Shown: positions 6,819-12,081 of the stretch, piece after piece | Layout of the letters: each line of letters opens with the position of its first letter | Position numbering within the stretch: position 1 is the stretch's first letter | Origin: Flavobacteriaceae bacterium | Lineage (GTDB): Bacteria > Bacteroidota > Bacteroidia > Flavobacteriales > Flavobacteriaceae | DNA: 12,081 nucleotides | Assembly (NCBI GenBank): GCA_016649785.1 | Contig: JAENXB010000070.1 | Span: 1 to 12,081, forward strand | Direction of reading: 5' to 3' | Notes under the pieces: model-generated | Database searches by the model: none | The model's input: the letters and a program-made list of their open reading frames with translations, nothing else | Told to the model about the DNA's origin: nothing | Program-made: the position numbers and the translations under genes

Positions 6819-8190
6819 CCTTTTCAATTCGTTCCTGTTCCAGTTTTTCTGACAAACGCCTTTCCAGAATAGGAGGGATCAGGGTTTTTCGCGGATTCAT
6901 TTTTAAGAACGGGTAAAGCTCCAGGTTGTTTTTCATCTTATCCTCCGGGTTTTTATGCTTATTTGTCCCAATCAGGATCAATTCGCCTTTATTGAATTGT
7001 TCCTGCTCTTTTTTCGCGCTTTCTGAAATTTTTTGCTGAATAATTCCTTCCTTAAGTTGTTTTAGAAACCCGCCGCCTTGTTCTATTTCCTTGAATATTT
7101 CCAGTGCTTTTTCTGCAAATTGTGAGGTCAGGCTTTCAATATAATAGGCTCCTTCAGCTGCATTGGAAACCTTGTCAAAATAGCTTTCATATTTTAAAAC
7201 CAATAGCTGGTTGCGGGCGATCCTGTCTCCAAACTCGTTGTTTTTATGATATATTGAATCGTAAGGCACATTGTAAACTGCATTGGCACCTCCAAGAATA
7301 ACACTCATACTTTGGCCGGTTGTACGCAGCAAATTCACGTTGTAATCGTATAGTGTTTTATCCCGTTTTGTGGGTTGGGCCAGGATGTGACAGGTTTCGG
7401 GCAGATTATATTCTGAAGCCAAACTCGCATACAGTAGCCGTAAAGCCTGTATTTTAGCAATTTCGAAAAAATAATTAGAACCGGAAGCGGTTAAAAACTG
7501 CATTTCAAAATCGGCTAAACTCTCTTTTGAAGTGTCAAAATGGTTTAAATATTCATTGGCGTGGGCTAGGGCATAAGCCAACTCCTGGGGAATTGTTGCT
7601 CCTGCATTCTGGTATAAGGTCGCATCAACACTCAGTACCGATTTAAAATCCTTAGCCCCGGATACTATGTTGTTTAAATTTTTATGATCCTGATTCAGGT
7701 TTTTGTACCAATTTCCCGATCGTGCCAAATTACCGACTATATCAAGCTGAAGCCTTATTTTGTGTTTTTTGCCGGTTAGAAATTGATTTATTTTCTGAAT
7801 AAATTCCTCAGAAATGAATTCAAAACCCAGGTAGATCGGGGTTTCTTCTAAAGGTATATTTTGAAGGAGGGTTTTAATAATGGTTTTTTCCGAAGGGATT
7901 ATAAACCAAAGGCTTTCAGCCCCATTTTTCAAGCTTTCAAGTGCATTTTGATTGCTTTTTTCTGCGGAAGCCACATATATTTTTCCGCAGATCTCCCAAT
8001 TTTTTGGAGGATGGACCTGGGCGGTTTCCGAAATATCTTCAGCATTGTAGAATGGTTTTACGGCGATGCCGTCGCGACTTTTAAAAACAAGTTTTTCATT
8101 GTAATCTTCACCTTTTAAATCGAATTGGATTTTTTGCTTCCACTGTTTTGCCGTTACTGCTTCAAATTCCTGAAATAAATCCTGACTCAT
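6814..8190 (-). CDS. mutA: Methylmalonyl-CoA mutase small subunit (non-catalytic, no B12 domain)
   Basis: The partner subunit of MutB in the heterodimeric methylmalonyl-CoA mutase. The 458 residues align with the MutB barrel: SVDATLYQNAGATIPQELAY (187-206) matches MutB SISGYHMQEAGATCDIELAY, but the catalytic Tyr-His pair is replaced by Thr191-Leu192. NAVYNVPYD near 310 corresponds to the MutB substrate-site loop before IARNQ. The protein ends PRKTLIPPILERRLSEKLEQ plus a short charged tail, which is the linker, so the C-terminal cobalamin-like domain of the roughly 640-residue Propionibacterium MutA is absent and no DxHxxG motif is present. Short small subunits are common in flavobacteria as I recall, so I regard this as natural rather than truncated. 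It precedes mutB on the same strand with an 84-bp spacer. The role is structural, by analogy with the family. Confidence 0.93.
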   Translation of the reverse strand: MSQDLFQEFEAVTAKQWKQKIQFDLKGEDYNEKLVFKSRDGIAVKPFYNAEDISETAQVHPPKNWEICGKIYVASAEKSNQNALESLKNGAESLWFIIPSEKTIIKTLLQNIPLEETPIYLGFEFISEEFIQKINQFLTGKKHKIRLQLDIVGNLARSGNWYKNLNQDHKNLNNIVSGAKDFKSVLSVDATLYQNAGATIPQELAYALAHANEYLNHFDTSKESLADFEMQFLTASGSNYFFEIAKIQALRLLYASLASEYNLPETCHILAQPTKRDKTLYDYNVNLLRTTGQSMSVILGGANAVYNVPYDSIYHKNNEFGDRIARNQLLVLKYESYFDKVSNAAEGAYYIESLTSQFAEKALEIFKEIEQGGGFLKQLKEGIIQQKISESAKKEQEQFNKGELILIGTNKHKNPEDKMKNNLELYPFLKMNPRKTLIPPILERRLSEKLEQERIEKE

Positions 8191-8244
8191 TTTATTTTAT
8201 TTTTTAAATGAAAGGTTTCGAAAATCATCAATTTAGATCCCTGT

Positions 8245-8559
8245 TTAATCTATGGTATCGTATTGAATGATAAAAATATCTTCGTCGGCCCGTTTCATAT
8301 AATATTGTTGCCTTGCAAAATTTTCCATTTCAAAGGAATCGTTTAATTTTTCGATAGTGGACTTGTCTTTGGCGATCTCTTTTTGATAATATTCCTTATT
8401 GGTTTCCAATTCATCAATTTCCTCATCGAGTTCGTGATGGATAAACCAGGAATTGCTGTCTAAAAAGAACATCCAGAAAGCAAAGATCAGCAAAAGCAAC
8501 ACGTATTTATTGCTGATTATCATAAACCATCTCTTGCGGCGGAGCTCTTTTAGCCTCAT
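8245..8559 (-). CDS. DivIC/FtsB-like septum formation initiator family protein
   Basis: A small bitopic membrane protein of the septum formation initiator family (FtsB/DivIC), which in well-studied bacteria joins FtsL and FtsQ/DivIB in the divisome and helps activate septal peptidoglycan synthesis. Its 104 residues show a basic cytoplasmic N-terminus (MRLKELRRKRW), one membrane helix at about 19-33, and a Glu/Lys-rich coiled coil at about 40-74. A conserved C-terminal segment follows: FARQQYYMKRADEDIFII at 81-98, the usual family block where an ARE/ARQ motif precedes Y-x-M-K-x-x-x-E. Topology is N-in, with the coiled coil in the periplasm. It lies between udk (about 100 bp upstream) and mutA (54 bp downstream), all on the minus strand. 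A perfect -7 type element (TACTTTTG, 8580-8587) is about 20 bp upstream, so it may have its own promoter. Confidence 0.9.
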   Translation of the reverse strand: MRLKELRRKRWFMIISNKYVLLLLIFAFWMFFLDSNSWFIHHELDEEIDELETNKEYYQKEIAKDKSTIEKLNDSFEMENFARQQYYMKRADEDIFIIQYDTID

Positions 8560-8579
8560 TTAACTTTAATTTTTTCTGC

Positions 8580-8587
8580 CAAAAGTA
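8580..8587 (-). promoter_or_regulatory. Possible -7 promoter element upstream of the DivIC-like gene
   Basis: The minus strand reads TACTTTTG, a perfect match to the Bacteroidetes -7 consensus TAnnTTTG, about 20 bases upstream of the ATG. I do not find a convincing TTTG -33 element at the usual spacing. A second match, TAATTTTG (8656-8663), overlaps the udk stop codon. Single 6-base matches also occur by chance in AT-rich DNA. Confidence 0.35.
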
Positions 8588-8618
8588 TGTACTATGGCTT
8601 TCGCTATTTTTAATTTAG

Positions 8619-8631
8619 GCCCGATCCGGGC
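8619..8631. other. GC-rich hairpin in the udk-DivIC gap
   Basis: GCCCG (8619-8623), a 3-base loop and CGGGC (8627-8631) form a perfect 5-bp GC stem in AT-rich surroundings. On the plus strand a T-rich run follows (TTTCTTTCATTTT), which would resemble a terminator, but no plus-strand gene precedes it. On the minus strand, the direction of transcription, the following bases are A-rich. It may be a pause or partial terminator for udk. Confidence 0.35.
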
Positions 8632-8660
8632 TTTCTTTCATTTTGCCTAAAGGTACAAAA

Positions 8661-9269
8661 TTAGGTCAATCTGTCTTTAATAATGGTTTGAACAATATCT
8701 ACGGCCACATTGTTGGGCCGGTTGGTTGGAATGATGATATCGGCAAATTCTTTAGTGGGCTCTATAAACTGCTGGTGCATAGGTTTTAGGGTGGTTTGGT
8801 ATCGCCACAAAACCTCCTCCAGATCTCGCCCGCGATCGTTGATATCCCTTTTCAATCTTCGGATAAGGCGCTCATCGCTATCGGCATGAACGTATATTTT
8901 TATATCGAACATCGCCCTGACGTCTGAATGTGTCAGGATCAGGATCCCTTCAACTATGATAACCTTCCTGGGGTGGATCGTTATAGTTTCACTTGTTCGG
9001 TTGTGATCTATAAAGGAATAAACGGGTTGCTCAATGGTTTTTCCCGCTTTTAGATCCTTGAGATGCGAAACCAACAGATCAAAATCGATGGATTTTGGGT
9101 GATCAAAATTGATTTTTTTGCGTTCCTCAAATGGCAAATGGCTGGTGTCCTGATAGTAAGAGTCCTGTGAGATCACATCGACTTCTTCGTTTTTCAATTG
9201 GTCAATAATCTGGCTTACAACGGTGGTTTTTCCGCTCCCGGTACCACCGGAAATTCCAATAATTAGCAT
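8661..9269 (-). CDS. udk: Uridine kinase
   Basis: Uridine kinase phosphorylates uridine and cytidine to UMP and CMP in pyrimidine salvage, in the cytoplasm. With the ATG at 9267-9269 the protein has 202 residues and begins MLIIGISGGTGSGKTT, with the P-loop GGTGSGKT at 8-15. The substrate-site segments SQDSYYQD (34-41) and NFDHPKSIDFD (54-64) follow, then VEGILIL (107-113) and the lid region RRLKRDINDRGRD (137-149). The frame is open further upstream to a TTG at 9290, but that extension would put the start inside a perfect -7 promoter element (9288-9295) and adds residues not usual for the family, so I chose the internal ATG. No Shine-Dalgarno is visible, as is common in this phylum. It lies upstream of the DivIC-like gene by about 100 bp; there is no functional link between the two. 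Confidence 0.94.
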   Translation of the reverse strand: MLIIGISGGTGSGKTTVVSQIIDQLKNEEVDVISQDSYYQDTSHLPFEERKKINFDHPKSIDFDLLVSHLKDLKAGKTIEQPVYSFIDHNRTSETITIHPRKVIIVEGILILTHSDVRAMFDIKIYVHADSDERLIRRLKRDINDRGRDLEEVLWRYQTTLKPMHQQFIEPTKEFADIIIPTNRPNNVAVDIVQTIIKDRLT

Positions 9270-9287
9270 AAGTCGAAAAGTTTGCGA

Positions 9288-9295
9288 CAAAGTTA
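9288..9295 (-). promoter_or_regulatory. Candidate promoter (-7 element) for udk
   Basis: The minus strand reads TAACTTTG, matching the consensus TAnnTTTG, with its last base 18 bases before the udk ATG at 9269. A transcript starting a few bases after it would have a leader of about 14 bases. No good -33 TTTG is at the standard spacing, so this rests on the -7 element and position. Confidence 0.4.
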
Positions 9296-9346
9296 ATTAT
9301 TCCTTTCAAATGCCGGGGGTTGCTTTTTGAATTAAAAGGATTTTTA

Positions 9347-9381
9347 AATGTTATTTGTAAAGTTTCAAGATTGATAACATT
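9347..9381 (-). other. 8-bp inverted repeat at the end of the cytochrome c gene
   Basis: AATGTTAT (9347-9354) and ATAACATT (9374-9381) are perfect inverted repeats with a 19-base spacer; the second arm overlaps the stop codon of the cytochrome c gene. It may mark the 3' end of the dehydrogenase-cytochrome transcript, but the stem is all A/T-rich and the following tract is A-rich on the minus strand, so a terminator call is weak. Confidence 0.3.
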
Positions 9382-9826
9382 ATTTTTTCACTGCTGCCAC
9401 TTCATCTTCCATAACTGGATTATTGCCGGTACTACTCCAGGAATTCATCACGTAATTCATCACATCGGCCACTTCCTGATCGCTTAATCCCAACGGAGCC
9501 ATCAGGTTGTTATACAGTACGCCGTTTACTTCAATTGGTCCCTGCAAGCCAAATTTTATCGCGTGAATACTTTCCTTTCGTTTATCTGTAAGCCAATTGG
9601 AGCCGTCAAGAGGAGGATTAATTCCCGGAACACCTTTTCCGTTTGGCAGGTGACAGGTAACGCAAAAATCCGAATAGACCTGCCTGCCACGGTTATAACT
9701 CTCGTTTTGAACTACTTTTGATGGTTTAATAGTATCATTTGAAGTATAAAAATGGTGTTTTTCTTTGCCAATTGATTTAAAACTAATGAGAACGATAATC
9801 AGGATCAGGCTTAAAACTATTTTCAT
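9380..9826 (-). CDS. Small exported c-type cytochrome
   Basis: A single-haem cytochrome c of 148 residues. An N-terminal hydrophobic stretch (residues 3-16) acts as signal peptide or membrane anchor. The haem-attachment motif CVTCH is at 55-59, with His59 as the proximal ligand. PPLDGSNWL (71-79) and Met109 in NNLMAPLG give the probable sixth ligand, followed by a C-terminal helix with the DVMNYVMNSW pattern (121-130). This is a class I fold related to subunits found with alcohol and sugar dehydrogenases. Its ATG overlaps the TGA of the upstream dehydrogenase gene (ATGA at 9823-9826), so the two are translationally coupled. The likely role is electron acceptor for that dehydrogenase, passing electrons to the respiratory chain; this is inferred from context and family knowledge. 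Confidence 0.92.
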   Translation of the reverse strand: MKIVLSLILIIVLISFKSIGKEKHHFYTSNDTIKPSKVVQNESYNRGRQVYSDFCVTCHLPNGKGVPGINPPLDGSNWLTDKRKESIHAIKFGLQGPIEVNGVLYNNLMAPLGLSDQEVADVMNYVMNSWSSTGNNPVMEDEVAAVKK

Positions 9827-10956
9827 TCCTTGTTAACTGGTGTTTTTGCTTCAATTAATCTCACAATTCCTTTTCCTTCAACAGCCGCATAAATAAATCC
9901 ATCTGGGCCTTGTTTTACATTTCGCAACCTGCCGATGTCCTTTAACAACTTTTCCCTTTTAACAACCTCTTTTCCATCCAAAACAACGTGTTCCAGGTAC
10001 TGGAATTTCAGGGATCCAACCAATAAGTTGCCTTTGAGATGCGGATATTTATCTGAGGTAACATATACCATTCCGCTGGGAGCAATGGAAGGCACCCAGA
10101 AATAAATGGGATCTTCCATGCCCGGCCTGGAACTTTCGTCTGAGATTGGGAGCCCGGTATAATCTATTCCGTGGGTTACGACCGGCCAGCCATAATTGGC
10201 GCCTTTTTTTATGACATTAATTTCATCCCCACCCATTGGGCCGTGTTCATGTACCCAGATCTCCCCGGTTTTAGGATGTAAGATCATCCCTTGCGGATTG
10301 CGGTGCCCATAACTGTATATGGCTTCCTTAGCATTGGGTTTGCCCACAAAAGGATTGTCGGAAGGAATGCTGCCGTCATCATTTAATCTGTAAATTTTTC
10401 CTCCATCGCGGGTAATATCCTGCGGGTTGATATCTTTTTCTCCGCGTTCCCCAATGGAAAAATATAAATAACCATCCTTGTCAAAGGCTATTCTGGAACC
10501 AAAATGCTGACCCTTTGTGGTGTTTGGAGTTGCCTTGTACAGCACCTGCTGATCTGTGAGCTGGTTGCCGTTGAGTTTTGCCCGCATCAAGGCGGTATGG
10601 CCGCCTTCGCCTTCGCCTTCAGAAGAGGCATAGCTAAGGTAGATCCATCCGTTTTGTCCATAATTGGGATGCAATTCAATATCGAGTAAACCGCCCTGAC
10701 CTCGTTGGTAAACTTCCGGCACGCCCGTTATCAATTGTTTTTGGCCATCTTTAAAATGAATGAGTTCCCCGCTTTTTTCGGTAATAAGCATGCTCCCGTC
10801 CGGTAAAAAGGCCATCCCCCAGGGGATTTGCATTTCGCCAACCACCAATTCGTAATCAAATGTGGTTGCGGGATCTTTGATGGTGGTATCTTTTTGAGCA
10901 CAGGCGGTAAGTGAAAATACCGAAACGCTTAAGAGTAGGAGTAAAGTGGATTTCAT
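9823..10956 (-). CDS. PQQ-dependent sugar (aldose/glucose-type) dehydrogenase, lipoprotein
   Basis: A six-bladed beta-propeller of the glucose/sorbosone dehydrogenase family, which oxidises aldose sugars using pyrroloquinoline quinone and Ca2+. The 377 residues start with a lipoprotein signal ending LTAC, so Cys19 is probably lipidated. The next residues, AQKD, resemble the Q-K-D surface-export signal described in some Bacteroidetes, but only loosely. Family motifs are PWGMAFLPDGSMLITEKSG (45-63), RGQGGLLDIELHP (85-97), GQHFGSR (149-155; His151 is at the position of the catalytic base), YGHRNPQGM (216-224), HEHGPMGGDEIN (236-247) and YGWP (255-258). The protein is full length. The downstream cytochrome c gene overlaps by 4 bp and is the probable electron acceptor. 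No pqq biosynthesis genes are in the window, so the cofactor source and exact sugar are unknown. Confidence 0.92.
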   Translation of the reverse strand: MKSTLLLLLSVSVFSLTACAQKDTTIKDPATTFDYELVVGEMQIPWGMAFLPDGSMLITEKSGELIHFKDGQKQLITGVPEVYQRGQGGLLDIELHPNYGQNGWIYLSYASSEGEGEGGHTALMRAKLNGNQLTDQQVLYKATPNTTKGQHFGSRIAFDKDGYLYFSIGERGEKDINPQDITRDGGKIYRLNDDGSIPSDNPFVGKPNAKEAIYSYGHRNPQGMILHPKTGEIWVHEHGPMGGDEINVIKKGANYGWPVVTHGIDYTGLPISDESSRPGMEDPIYFWVPSIAPSGMVYVTSDKYPHLKGNLLVGSLKFQYLEHVVLDGKEVVKREKLLKDIGRLRNVKQGPDGFIYAAVEGKGIVRLIEAKTPVNKE

Positions 10957-10960
10957 AGGA

Positions 10961-10978
10961 TTGTTTTTATTGTTTTTA
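10961..10978 (-). repeat. 9-bp tandem repeat in the dehydrogenase leader
   Basis: Two exact adjacent copies of TTGTTTTTA (10961-10969 and 10970-10978) lie just upstream of the start codon. On the coding strand they read TAAAAACAA twice, giving an A-rich, Shine-Dalgarno-free leader such as favours initiation in Bacteroidetes. Confidence 0.7.
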
Positions 10979-11157
10979 TGAGGTCCTCAAAAAAATATCC
11001 GGAGGAATACCCTTCTTATATTGCTGTTATTGGCGATCTCTCATTAGAGAACTTTTCATAAAACAAATTCAGCGGTACAAGTTAAAAAAAATTGAACATT
11101 GAGTTTGTTAAACTTATGTTAAGGTGGATTTAAAAATAATTTTAAATAGATGAATAG

Positions 11158-11191
11158 TTTGTAGTAGGATTGAAAGTAATTGCTATATTTG
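11158..11191 (+). promoter_or_regulatory. Flavobacterial-type promoter directed at tRNA-Pro
   Basis: TTTG (11158-11161) is followed after 22 bases by TATATTTG (11184-11191), a perfect TAnnTTTG -7 element. The spacing is within the range I know for Bacteroidetes promoters, at the long end. It points to the right, and the first gene downstream is tRNA-Pro, about 220 bp away. Start of transcription would be near 11195-11200. Confidence 0.6.
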
Positions 11192-11361
11192 CAGCCCGAT
11201 ATATAGAATTCTTTTCAACTTTTTAAATGTTGAAATGTAGTTTTAAAAAAGTTCTTTAAATCAATTTATTTTATTTCAGGATGTAATCCTTAATTTTGTC
11301 CACTTTGGTGGTCAGTCTGGGTAATCTACATGCGTTTCCGGTTCACTAATTTGTTAGAAAG

Positions 11362-11382
11362 TTTGGAATTTGGAATTTGAAA
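11362..11382. repeat. Heptamer tandem repeat upstream of tRNA-Pro
   Basis: TTTGGAA at 11362-11368 and 11369-11375, then the variant TTTGAAA at 11376-11382. The repeated TTTG also matches a -33 element about 35-50 bases before the tRNA, but no TAnnTTTG follows at the proper distance, so a second promoter here is doubtful. Confidence 0.7.
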
Positions 11383-11414
11383 TATTGATTTCTTTATAGC
11401 GCAAGCTGTTTATT

Positions 11415-11489
11415 CGGGGTGTAGCGTAGCTCGGTTATCGCGCCTGCTTTGGGAGCAGGAGGCCGCAGGTTCGAATCCTGCCACCCCGA
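11415..11489 (+). tRNA. tRNA-Pro (anticodon TGG)
   Basis: A complete cloverleaf of 75 bases. The acceptor stem CGGGGTG (11415-11421) pairs perfectly with CACCCCG (11482-11488), and the discriminator base is A (11489). The D arm has GCG/CGC and the GG of the loop. The anticodon stem CCTGC (11443-11447) pairs with GCAGG (11455-11459) around the loop TTTGGGA, giving anticodon TGG (11450-11452), which reads proline codons CCN. The T arm is GCAGG-TTCGAAT-CCTGC (11465-11481). CCA is not encoded. An integrase gene starts 210 bp downstream, so the 3' half of this tRNA is the likely integration target. Confidence 0.97.
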
Positions 11490-11498
11490 CTTTTTACG

Positions 11499-11510
11499 TG
11501 TCAAATGACA
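11499..11510. other. Palindrome just after tRNA-Pro
   Basis: TGTCA-AA-TGACA is a perfect 5-bp palindrome 10 bases past the tRNA. It is flanked symmetrically by TTTTT (11491-11495) and AAAAA (11514-11518). It could be a tRNA 3' processing or termination structure, or a recombinase arm site next to the att core; neither can be decided here. Confidence 0.35.
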
Positions 11511-11592
11511 TTAAAAAATATCTAAATTAATGATTTTCAGTACTTTAATAGAAACTGGGAGTCATTTTTTTATGTTTAATATCATCCTAAAT

Positions 11593-11618
11593 GTGACCTA
11601 TTCGGTTACCTTTTTTTT
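11593..11618 (+). terminator. Intrinsic terminator downstream of tRNA-Pro
   Basis: GTGACC (11593-11598) pairs with GGTTAC (11604-11609) with one G-U pair around a 5-base loop, and is followed by C and eight T residues (11611-11618). This is the classical intrinsic form on the plus strand. It would end the tRNA transcript and insulate the integrase gene. Confidence 0.55.
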
Positions 11619-11699
11619 CTTAACTTTCCTTAGTCTGTTGGCTTTCTGAATGATTTGACTTTCGTTAATCAAATTCTTTAGTTACCTAAAACGACAATC

Positions 11700-12081
11700 A
11701 TGGAACACAAAATCACTTTTCGTATCCACTTTTGGCTGAATACAGCCAAATCAAAAGGCAATCTGGCACCCATTTATGCAAGGGTGACCATCAATGGGCG
11801 CCGTGCCGAAATCAGTTTAAAAAGGGAGTGCGCAATAGATTCCTGGGATGAACGCGCCCACCGCATTAAGGGAAGAAATCCTGATGCAACCAGACTTAAT
11901 GGTTATTTAGATGCAAAATATTCCCGTTTACTCCAATGCTATGAAGATCTTTTAAAAGAAGATTTGCTAATTACCGCTAAAACAATAAAGGCCAAATTTT
12001 AGGGAACTGACGAAAAAGCAAAAGGGCTTATCGATATTATTGAGAATCATAAATTTAATATGAGAGAAGTTTTAAAGCCCG
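11700..12081 (+). pseudogene. Tyrosine-recombinase integrase, 5' part, interrupted by an in-frame TAG; runs off the right edge
   Basis: The N-terminus of a Bacteroidetes-type phage/ICE integrase. The first 100 codons encode an Arm DNA-binding domain: MEHKITFRIHFWLNTAKSKG, then LAPIYARVTINGRRAEISLK, CAIDSWDERAHRIKGRNPDA and a helical part ending LLITAKTIKAKF. A TAG at 12000-12002 then stops the frame, but the same frame continues with 26 sense codons (GTDEKAKGLIDIIENHKFN, then MREVLKP) that match the start of the SAM-like core-binding domain. One change such as TTG to TAG would explain it. The catalytic domain is outside the window. The start ATG (11700-11702) gives the usual family N-terminus; I see no Shine-Dalgarno. 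The gene lies 210 bp after tRNA-Pro, a standard integration arrangement. A shorter Arm-domain-only protein of 100 residues might still be made. Confidence 0.85.

Larger units (their letters stand above)
10957..11414. other. Gene-free 458-bp gap between diverging transcripts
   Basis: I see no credible coding region. On the left it carries the leader of the dehydrogenase gene, with two tandem copies of TTGTTTTTA (10961-10978) and a small palindrome, TGAGG/CCTCA (10979-10989). In the middle is a plus-strand promoter (11158-11191). Past that, several small inverted repeats occur: TTTCAAC/GTTGAAA (11213-11219, 11229-11235) and AGGAT/ATCCT (11278-11290). Three TTTGGAA-type heptamers lie close to the tRNA. 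Confidence 0.7.

Noticed and set aside
9301..9345. TCCTTT...AAAGGA followed by TTTTT as a plus-strand terminator
   Set aside because: The loop is 28 bases, the stem is only 6 bp, and there is no plus-strand gene to terminate.
1..12081. CRISPR arrays, insertion sequences, toxin-antitoxin or defence genes
   Set aside because: There are no spaced direct repeats of 20 bases or more, no transposase motifs, and no small paired genes of these types. The only mobile-element trace is the broken integrase at the right edge.

Overview
The window looks like chromosomal DNA of a member of Bacteroidota, most likely family Flavobacteriaceae. I base this on protein signatures: a Bacteroidetes-style signal peptidase I with a long multi-membrane N-terminus, a DUF5683 protein between parB and dapB, a short methylmalonyl-CoA mutase small subunit without a B12 domain, a DivIC/FtsB-like protein, and -7 elements of the TAnnTTTG type. 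Genus cannot be fixed from sequence alone. Ten intact genes, one gene with a probable frameshift and one gene cut by the left edge all lie on the minus strand. A tRNA and a broken integrase at the right end lie on the plus strand.

Right to left on the minus strand (order of transcription): (1) a lipoprotein PQQ-type sugar dehydrogenase overlapping a small cytochrome c by 4 bp, a likely cell-envelope sugar-oxidising pair; (2) uridine kinase udk, a DivIC/FtsB-like division protein, then mutA and mutB (methylmalonyl-CoA mutase) and a 2,4-dienoyl-CoA reductase-like SDR, the last three fitting odd-chain, branched-chain and unsaturated acyl-CoA catabolism; (3) parA, parB, a DUF5683 protein, dapB and the start of lepB, tightly packed and probably one transcription unit (chromosome segregation, an envelope protein, lysine/peptidoglycan precursor synthesis, protein export).

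The right-hand 1.1 kb is different. A 458-bp gap carries a good plus-strand promoter, followed by tRNA-Pro(TGG), a terminator-like hairpin, and the 5' part of a tyrosine recombinase of the Bacteroidetes integrase type. The integrase reading frame is interrupted by an in-frame TAG but stays open beyond it to the window edge. This is the usual arrangement of an integrated element at a tRNA gene, and the element's integrase appears to be inactivated.

Most of the window is ordinary housekeeping sequence, and I see no evidence of a new defence or other complex system. The points most worth a second look are the 3' frameshift in the SDR gene, the nonsense codon in the integrase, a 13-bp hairpin built over the mutA stop codon ahead of mutB, an inverted repeat ahead of parA, and short tandem repeats in several leaders.
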